The position numbers and the translations under genes were made by a program. Below, piece by piece: positions 10,052 through 15,296 of a stretch of DNA of 15,296 nt (position 1 is the first letter of the stretch; the number at the start of each line of letters is the position of its first letter). The notes beneath the pieces are model-generated. The model ran no database searches. It worked only from the letters and a program-made list of their open reading frames with translations, and was not told the origin of the DNA. This DNA comes from Isohypsibius dastychi (Eukaryota; Tardigrada; Eutardigrada; Parachela; Isohypsibiidae), in assembly GCA_034696485.1 (NCBI GenBank), contig JAQIWT010000768.1:1-15296 (forward strand), read 5' to 3'.

Positions 10052-10345
10052 CTATGGCTTCAGGTCTGGCGAAGAAAGAAAAGCCGCGGGGTTTGAAACA
10101 CAAGTACAAAGTTCGGACTTGATGACTTGCGGGAAATGTTTTTCTTGAATGGTTCTGAAGTTTTGCTTGGTCTGTTCATTCATTCTCTTGATTATGGTCA
10201 AGTTCCGAACTAAAATTTGCTGAAGGAGGGTTGAATAGAACGCTTTTCCGGCTGATGAGTTCCCGCTTCGCTTCCAGATGATGCCCTTCGTTTTGTCCAG
10301 CAAACGCCCCGAGAAACCGGCGTCGTTGAAAAAGAAATGACCCAT
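10052..10345 (-). CDS. Weak candidate: uncharacterised 97-residue ORF
   Basis: A single open frame of 97 codons on the - strand starts MGHFFFNDAGFSGRLLDKTK and has a middle segment rich in Lys, Arg and Gln (LTIIKRMNEQTKQNF). It has no membrane segment or signal peptide and no family I recognise. It partly overlaps a similar-length frame on the + strand (9925-10122), and nothing marks a promoter. It sits downstream of the kelch gene on the same strand, so it may simply be 3' UTR or intergenic sequence. Listed because it is the longest clean frame in this 1 kb gap. Confidence 0.18.
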   Translation of the reverse strand: MGHFFFNDAGFSGRLLDKTKGIIWKRSGNSSAGKAFYSTLLQQILVRNLTIIKRMNEQTKQNFRTIQEKHFPQVIKSELCTCVSNPAAFLSSPDLKP

Positions 10346-10604
10346 ATAGAATTTCTTGTCAGATTAGTTATCATCATCAACTTCAGGTGGAAACGAATTT
10401 GAAAACGCCGTGGTTGATCAGGTCAACAGAACATCAGTCCAATAATGTTTATATTCGAAATCTAAAATTTAAGATTGTGAATCTTCTGATATTCTAGCTT
10501 GGTATTTCATGGGTTGAAAAATAGCAAGTTTTTCTCTGGGAAACAACGAGAACAACAGCGGCAAGATTAACAAGAAACTTAAAAAACGCAAGAAGCTCAG
10601 AGCT

Positions 10605-12878
10605 TTAAATTGTTGCATCAGGAAATCCGATGGTTGAAAATGGACAACAATTGGTAGCTTTCTGAACACCCTCCACAAGCTCTCCTTCACTCCATTGATC
10701 CCGACCGTCATGATAGTAAACTTTTGTTTGGAACAACTTGTTCTCCACATCGACGACCTCGCTTTCAAATAAAATCAACCTGGCTTTGTAGAGACTGAAG
10801 AACCACACAGTTTCCCGCTCAGCTTCAAACATCCCGGTTCTTTCGGAAAAGCAATTGCCGACTGGTCCGAGAATAGTGCTCCATGAATCATTTTTCACAT
10901 CATAAACGTCGAAAAAGTTATGCGTTGACCTTCTCGCCTGGGACTCTGAAAATGAACATTCGAGTGATCAAGCATCAAATAGAACCAACTGGTTTACCTG
11001 CAAAAACAAAGCGACCTCCACGGGTCACGCATGGTCCCATGTGGGACAACGTTTCTTCTGCATCATAGTCTTGACTTCCATCAAGGTAACGAGCGTGGGG
11101 CGCTGGAGCTAATTCAATCCACTCAGATTCACCTCGAGTCCAGCGAAATGTTCGCCGATGTCGTAGTGGGTCGTTTGTCACGAGGTGGGAGCAATGGAAA
11201 ATGAAAACATGATCGCCGTACGCTAGCTCGACAGGCCATCCCCGAGGAACGCCAAAGGGCATGGGCACATGTGATTTCTCGATGTAGGGTCCAAGTGAGG
11301 TGTCTCGAGACTCAACTGACAAACGGTATGTATTTTCAGAACAAAGCGCCACAGCGCAGTAGAAATTTTCCGATGATCGGGATCCTACAAGAAAAGTGAT
11401 TTTGAAATAAGCGTATGGACAAAAGAAAGAAGACTGACCCAAAGCAGGAAAATGATGCGCATCGCTGAAGTAATTATTTACTGGAATGTCATAATCTGGA
11501 ACTCGATGCCACATCCACTCTTCTTCTTTCAGCAAAAAGTTGTAAAACCATCTGCGATGCGAGTGATCTTTAGCGAATAAGGCATGTCCAATTAGTTTGC
11601 CACCAGACGTGTTAACTACTACTCCGGATCCGGAACGGACGAAGTCATTCGTCATTGGGATCTGTTTTGGTTGGAGCGGGTCCACGTCCGCAGAGACGAT
11701 GGGTGGGAGTTTACGGGTAATTTTGGTAAGTGGGTTGAACGAAACACGCTGGGTGATAGCCAGCTCGAACTTACGATAGCCTGAAAAATCCATAGCCACA
11801 AATCAATTAAGTAACCAGGAATGAAAGAGTAACCTTTATCACGCAGTCGATACTTTGGGTGTGAATATGTGAATGATCGATATGGTGAACGGACAAGGTC
11901 TTCCGCTTCTTCCAGGATGGATATAAGATGGGTTGACAAAAGCTTATATCGTGACGATGACAGTGAATTTTTGATTTCCTCAAGTGAGTCCAGCTGGAAT
12001 AATAAAGAGAATGCTTTTCGCAGACAGTATATAGTATACTGAACACGGTCGGGTAGTCTTCAGTTTCCCACTTACTACCATGAGGGGAAACCGAACCAAT
12101 TGAACAAGATCCGCTAAACAAAGGTATCTAGAATCTTCGGAATGTAGAAACCATTTCCAAACTGCTTCCCAGACGTTTTCTTCGCGTTCCACAACCAAAG
12201 CATCCGAGCCAATCAACTCGGACAACTACGATGTCAAAAAAGAAACAGAATAAATTTCGAAGGTTTGTCGATTCGCGTTAAATACAGCTTATTAAATATT
12301 ATCATAATCAAACCTTTTCGGACGAAATGTTGACCACCGCGTCACTTCGAAAAAATTCATCCGCGTTCTCAAGGACAGCTTGAGTAATTCTTCCAGCCAG
12401 CGATAAAAGATTGTTCTCCTCAGCAAAAGAGTGGAGCATCAAGTAATCTTCGCCATGGAAGTGTTTGATAATGCAGTCACTGCAATATGCTTCCAGATCT
12501 GACAGTGTTAAATAGTGTGCGGCTACAGTAGCATCGAGGATGTTGTCCACTGTCAGATTTTCGTTTTTCCCGTTGATAAACTCGACAACCCTGCGCAAAA
12601 AACTGTGTTTCAAACGTATCCAGTTTATGGACAATTATATGAACTCACAGACGAACGATATCCGTGGAAATGTTTTTCAGAACAAATTCAGTTTTGGAAG
12701 CTTCCAGTGGTGAATTAAAGAACTTTCGAAAAAATAGGCTTGTGGTCATCAATTGATCTCGTTGGCAAAAGATGGCGGTTGACCGATCAGTTCCATATAG
12801 AGAAATTATCTCGTTTGGCTCACCGAGCGTTGAGAGTTCCGCTGCAACACTCGGGTCAGCTATTAATTTTGATTCCAT
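10605..12878 (-). CDS. BTB-BACK-kelch-like protein, probable CUL3 ubiquitin ligase adaptor
   Basis: Seven exons on the - strand, in order: 12878-12649, 12590-12314, 12225-12076, 11993-11834, 11780-11439, 11384-10998, 10945-10605. All phases agree and the sum is exactly 629 codons (628 aa). Residues about 20-130 are a BTB domain (FCQRDQLMTTSLFFRKFFNS, then VVEFINGK and AAHYLTLSDLEAYCSD). Residues about 135-250 are a BACK domain (LSELIGSDALVVEREENVWE, then LADLVQLVRFPLM). The rest, about 270-628, has the size and aromatic/Gly pattern of a kelch propeller (W-Y-FN, RGGRFVFAG, YDVKNDSW), but its repeats are degenerate and hard to count. Family members bring substrates to cullin-3; the substrate here is unknown. 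The exon 3 donor could be one codon earlier (12079). Intron 5 (11385-11438, 54 bases) is a multiple of three without a stop, so its retention would still encode protein. Which kelch paralogue this is cannot be told. Confidence 0.88.
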
Positions 12879-13004
12879 GCTTTACATGAAATCCGAATCA
12901 AGAGGCTTCGGTGCGAAATTGAAATAATCTGGGTAATGAATAATTGTGTTTTGAAGAAATAGGGCACTATGGGTATACTGTACAATACGTAACCGTCAAT
13001 TCTG

Positions 13005-13064
13005 TACCATGGCTGGAACCTGAAGTGCATAGCTGTTTAATCACGAAAGTGTACCTGAAGCGGA
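13005..13064 (+). repeat. Inverted repeat, left copy (60 bp)
   Basis: The reverse complement of this segment matches 13803-13862 without gaps at 58 of 60 positions. The outer end reads TACCATGGCTGGAACCTG and the inner end GTACCTGAAGCGGA. Weaker similarity continues inward for roughly 50 bases (shared GGCCCC and a G-GG-T-AAAC-GCG pattern). A TA dinucleotide sits at the outer edge of both copies, which would fit a TA target site of a Tc1/mariner-type element. Confidence 0.85.
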
Positions 13065-13860
13065 AAGATCACCGAAGGGGCCGTTTCGCGCAAAACGCAA
13101 GTTTGACCACTGAACTACACGCGCTTCTCTGTGTTCTTGATGCATGAAGCTTCGAGAACGTCAATTTCATAACCCTATTTTAACTCATAATCCCTGCAGA
13201 AAAAGCGAAGATTTTTCGTAGATTTTCTTATTAGAGAATCTGCATTTCCCAACACAATTGCGTGAGTAAGTATCTAGGAATTGGAAATTTTGAAAAAAAG
13301 ATGCACTATTATGGAACTTTTCTGAATTCGGCGCTTTGATAAATTCCTGTTCAAACTTCGCCATTTCGTACAGGGAAGTTACGTCTACCTACAACCGACA
13401 TCATCTTCGAGGGCTGCCAAGCAGTTGCTCAAAATCCAACTTCAGTCCTGTTAATCTGGCTTTCCAGATTAAAGGTTCCAAAAACCTTTTTATAAGATAA
13501 ACAAATGACAGAATTCGAAATTTTGATCAGAAAGTCACTTAAGATTGAGAAAAGGCGAATGACGAAAAGCACAACAAACTGCACACCCTGATGATGGAAC
13601 GAATGTTGACAATGGATATTGTAGAACTTTGAAACACAATGAATATTGCAGAACTACTGAAAGAATAACGGGGAATAAGGAGAGAAATTGACGATTTGTT
13701 GACAAAACTGGGCACAGGCTTGATTTTTGGAAAGAGCGAGTGGAGGGTTAAACCCAGCGCCGCGAGTGACCTATGTAATTTTCACCACTGGCCCCCCATC
13801 TATCCGCTTCAGGTACACTTTCATGATAAAACAGCTATGCACTTCAGGTTCCAGCCATGG
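13007..13860. mobile_element. Possible non-autonomous DNA transposon bounded by the inverted repeats
   Basis: If the inverted 60-base copies are terminal inverted repeats, the element runs CCATGGCTGG...CCAGCCATGG, about 854 bases, flanked by TA on each side. The interior has no transposase or other ORF, as in a MITE-like derivative. The alternative is two independent insertions of one dispersed repeat in opposite orientation. The sequence cannot separate these, and a TA flank is weak evidence. Confidence 0.35.
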
Positions 13861-13862
13861 TA
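13803..13862 (-). repeat. Inverted repeat, right copy (60 bp)
   Basis: This is the reverse-complement partner of 13005-13064, with two substitutions. Within each copy the octamer CTTCAGGT (or its complement) occurs twice, about 30 bases apart, suggesting the unit itself arose by a small internal duplication. Confidence 0.85.
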
Positions 13863-14409
13863 TATCTCATGTCTGAAAAGGAAAGTGAGGCGAAAATCTG
13901 AGGGAAGAAGGGAAACCTCATTCTCTGCATTATGACGCAATATCATCAGGCAGACAAGGAAGACGCAACAGAACAGAGCCAAGTAAGAACAAGACCAGCC
14001 TGTACATTGCTTCTCCCTAGTCCTTGAATTGCCAATAATTAAGCTATGAACAATGCCACAGTAAGGAAGAACTTGCAAGCACAACCCCGAGGGGTTGAAT
14101 CCGTAAGGCTTGGAATTAGAGTGAGTGAGTGATAGTTCATTTCGTTCGGCTCTATCGAGCTGTACAAATGAGCCTGCTACCTCCAGGTCACAAATGCCAC
14201 GAGGATTGTGGAGGGAAATAACTCTTGAAAGAGTAAAAAAACCCTCTCATTTAGTAAAAATATAAATAACCGTAAGGGGCATCAAGCAAGACAATAAAAA
14301 AACATCAGATTCGGTAGTTAAATTTAGGCGAGAGATTAGACCAGCACCCAGAAATAAATCTATAACGCATTGAAACAAAAGAGAGCTCTAATATGCGATC
14401 CTCGTCAAA

Positions 14410-14484
14410 ACGCCAGAAAAGGTGATTGATCATATCGGTGTAGACTGACAAGAGAAGAGAATGATCTACCCGTGTGCATTTGCT
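14410..14484 (+). pseudogene. Degenerate reverse-transcriptase-like fragment (non-LTR retrotransposon?)
   Basis: One frame reads TPEKVIDHIGVD, a TGA stop at 14446-14448, then QEKRMIY. In many non-LTR retrotransposon reverse transcriptases a segment of the form (I/V)G(V/I)DW(R/Q)(D/E)(K/R)R(L/M)I-x-N-L-Y follows the first catalytic Asp motif. Here the Trp codon TGG would have become TGA. The match is only about 20 residues, with stops on both sides and no other RT motif nearby, so it is at best a decayed remnant. Confidence 0.35.
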
Positions 14485-14587
14485 TAGATGATCAATGAGT
14501 ATAAGTATTCGTATGTGTGTAAGTATAAATATGTATAAGCTGTAAACTTCTGTAAAATTCGAAAAATTTCGAAGAAGATATCATGCG

Positions 14588-14617
14588 AAATTTATCTATA
14601 GCAAATTTATCTATAGC
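14588..14617. repeat. Perfect tandem duplication of a 15-mer
   Basis: AAATTTATCTATAGC occurs twice head to tail at 14588-14602 and 14603-14617, without mismatch. It may be a replication slippage product. Confidence 0.8.
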
Positions 14618-14637
14618 AATTGACACCTGGCGTTTAC

Positions 14638-14649
14638 GGGGGGGGGGGG
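14638..14649 (+). repeat. Run of 12 guanines
   Basis: An uninterrupted G12 tract lies just upstream of the ARH-like fragment. Its length may be unreliable because such runs are prone to sequencing error. Confidence 0.8.
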
Positions 14650-14710
14650 ATTGCTGATTTATGGAAATTGAAGAGCGGCTAGAACTGTTGCCATACCCAT
14701 ATTTTTTAAT

Positions 14711-14718
14711 GCCGATGT
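14711..14718 (+). repeat. Candidate target-site duplication, left copy (GCCGATGT)
   Basis: GCCGATGT directly precedes the palindrome and recurs at 14792-14799 directly after it. The shared string extends to ATGCCGATGT (14709-14718 and 14790-14799), so the true duplication is 7-10 bases. Confidence 0.6.
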
Positions 14719-14792
14719 CATAGTGAAAATAGACTACAAGGCAGGCTTATAATCATGATTATAAGCCTGCCTTGTAGTCTATTTTCACTATG
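14719..14792. mobile_element. Perfect 74-bp palindrome, probable miniature fold-back element
   Basis: CATAGTGAAAATAGACTACA... is followed with no spacer by its exact reverse complement; the centre is AATCA|TGATT at 14755/14756 and there is no mismatch in 37 pairs. Direct repeats of GCCGATGT abut both ends. An 8-base target duplication is typical of hAT, P and Merlin DNA transposons, and the CAT... end loosely resembles P-type termini, but the superfamily cannot be assigned from one copy. It encodes nothing. Confidence 0.65.
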
Positions 14793-14799
14793 CCGATGT
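14792..14799 (+). repeat. Candidate target-site duplication, right copy (GCCGATGT)
   Basis: Second copy of the octamer flanking the palindrome. Its first G doubles as the last base of the palindrome, which is why the exact duplication length is ambiguous. Confidence 0.6.
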
Positions 14800-15111
14800 T
14801 CCTGAGATCATTCAAGTAAAGTGCTGCAAGCAGTTCTATTCTTGGAGTAAAATGTCAACTTTTTGCCGGCTAAGAATTGCATGATTATCACGCAGTTTAC
14901 GCATAGTCATTGCGCCGGCGTCAATGGAGCACTTTTATTTGTGTTAGCGATTCATCTCGCTCTGAAATCTCCGAATCAGAATCAATTCGATCCGATAGAA
15001 TATCTGGATCAACTAATTGTTTTTTGTCAGACTGAACTTCCAGAAGAATATGGGTTCGTATCAATTTTTTGGAGTTCACCGAATCGTTTTGATAGAATCA
15101 ATTATAAATAG

Positions 15112-15296
15112 TTAATAGATAAATAATAAGTAGTAAATGAATCATCAATAATAAAACATAATACGTTAAGGGGACATCCGGAAATAACGTTGCAAAAAAA
15201 CTCGTTTTTTAGACCCCCTCCCCCCCTTCGTTTATTATCGTTTGTCAGCAGGAGACCCCCCTCCTGGAAACGTTTGTTTCCTGCCGACCCCCCCCC
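15112..15296. other. AT-rich then C-rich, hairpin-prone end of window
   Basis: An AT-rich stretch with AATAAA-type motifs (about 15121-15160) gives way to three blocks of polyC, each preceded by GA. Two hairpins can form: CAGGAG 15249-15254 with CTCCTG 15261-15266, and GGAAAC 15266-15271 with GTTTCC 15276-15281. Alternatively GCAGGA 15248-15253 pairs with TCCTGC 15279-15284. No gene is seen. Confidence 0.5.

Larger units (their letters stand above)
9554..10604. other. Convergent intergenic region between SERP1 and the BTB-kelch gene
   Basis: Both flanking genes point into this 1 kb stretch. Apart from the SERP1 poly(A) signal and one weak candidate small ORF on the - strand, I see no gene, tRNA or obvious repeat. 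On the - strand the only poly(A)-like motifs for the kelch gene are weak variants (AATATAAA around 10447-10454). Confidence 0.45.
12879..14670. other. Gene-poor, repeat-bearing region upstream of the BTB-kelch gene
   Basis: About 1.8 kb without a convincing intact gene. It holds the kelch promoter, an inverted pair of 60-base repeats, a short palindrome (CAACCCC 14082-14088 with GGGGTTG 14091-14097), GTGA repeats near 14121-14133, a degenerate reverse-transcriptase-like frame, a duplicated 15-mer and a G tract. A 40-codon frame at about 13374-13496 (KLRLPTTDIIFEGCQAVAQN) looks protein-like but is unassigned. The overall picture is decayed mobile elements. Confidence 0.55.
14672..15111 (+). 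pseudogene. ADP-ribosylhydrolase (ARH3/DraG family) gene fragment, disrupted
   Basis: ARH enzymes remove ADP-ribose from proteins using two magnesium ions. Two exon-like pieces splice in phase 0: 14674/14676-14815 (donor CAA|GTAAAG) and 14875 onward (acceptor GGCTAAG), intron 59 bases. Read through, AARTVAIPI and FFNADVPEIIQ precede FTHSHCAGVNGALLFVLAIH. These match the ARH order of (A)MRVAP, then the Ile/Leu-rich helix, then (T)H(S/T)H-x-x-G-(V/I)-NGA-LLQALAVHLAL. The conserved HSH and NGA are intact. The N-terminal half with the first metal-binding acidic motif is missing upstream, where the sequence is repeat-like. The C-terminal DD metal motif is not in the window before TAG 15109-15111. 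The first exon is split by the 74-base palindrome, which adds an in-frame TAA at 14750-14752. Either a pseudogene or a fragment whose other exons lie beyond the window. Confidence 0.6.

Noticed and set aside
10469-10768. 99-codon - strand frame with a hydrophobic stretch (FLSFLLILPLLFSLF)
   Set aside because: It is shifted against the last exon of the BTB-kelch gene and has no independent support; the hydrophobic run comes from T-rich sequence.
13057-13127. tRNA-like sequence on the - strand: GTAGTTCAGTGGTCA D-arm and GAAGCG/CGCTTC ends about 71 bases apart
   Set aside because: There is no T-arm (no GTTCGA-like B box), the D stem and anticodon stem do not close properly, and part of it lies in the inverted repeat.
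13696-13935. 79-codon + strand frame
   Set aside because: It runs through the right inverted-repeat copy and has no protein family features.

Overview
This window is animal genomic DNA from a species with a compact genome. All the confident genes are eukaryotic, and most are split by introns of about 50-120 bases with GT...AG ends and short T-rich acceptors. One gene encodes RIM, a synaptic active-zone protein, which makes the source a metazoan with a nervous system. Short introns, close gene spacing and moderate base composition suggest an invertebrate such as a nematode, tardigrade or small arthropod. The sequence alone does not settle which.

The left two thirds (1-9553) carry five genes on the + strand: the 3' end of a RIM/UNC-10 gene (last C2 domain); a 12-exon N4BP2-like gene (CUE, DUF1771, Smr) that lacks the kinase domain of vertebrate N4BP2; proteasome subunit beta-3 (PSMB3, complete, 205 aa); ribosomal protein eL37 (RPL37, complete, 107 aa); and SERP1/RAMP4 (complete, 63 aa, no intron in the coding region). 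PSMB3, RPL37 and SERP1 are housekeeping proteostasis genes (degradation, translation, ER translocon). In PSMB3 and RPL37 the first intron directly follows the ATG.

On the - strand, 12878 down to 10605, lies a complete 7-exon BTB-BACK-kelch-like gene (628 aa), a probable cullin-3 adaptor. It converges on SERP1 across about 1 kb that holds only one weak candidate small ORF.

The right end (12879-15296) is accessory-like. It has a 60-base repeat present twice in opposite orientation about 740 bases apart (58/60 identical), a degenerate reverse-transcriptase-like fragment with a stop where Trp is expected, a short tandem duplication, a run of 12 Gs, and a fragment of an ADP-ribosylhydrolase (ARH3/DraG family) gene. 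The first visible exon of that fragment is interrupted by a perfect 74-base palindrome flanked by an 8-10 base direct repeat, which looks like a tiny fold-back transposon insertion. I found no CRISPR array, convincing tRNA or rRNA, or prokaryotic system.

Coding coordinates for split genes are whole spans from start to stop; the exons are listed in the evidence.
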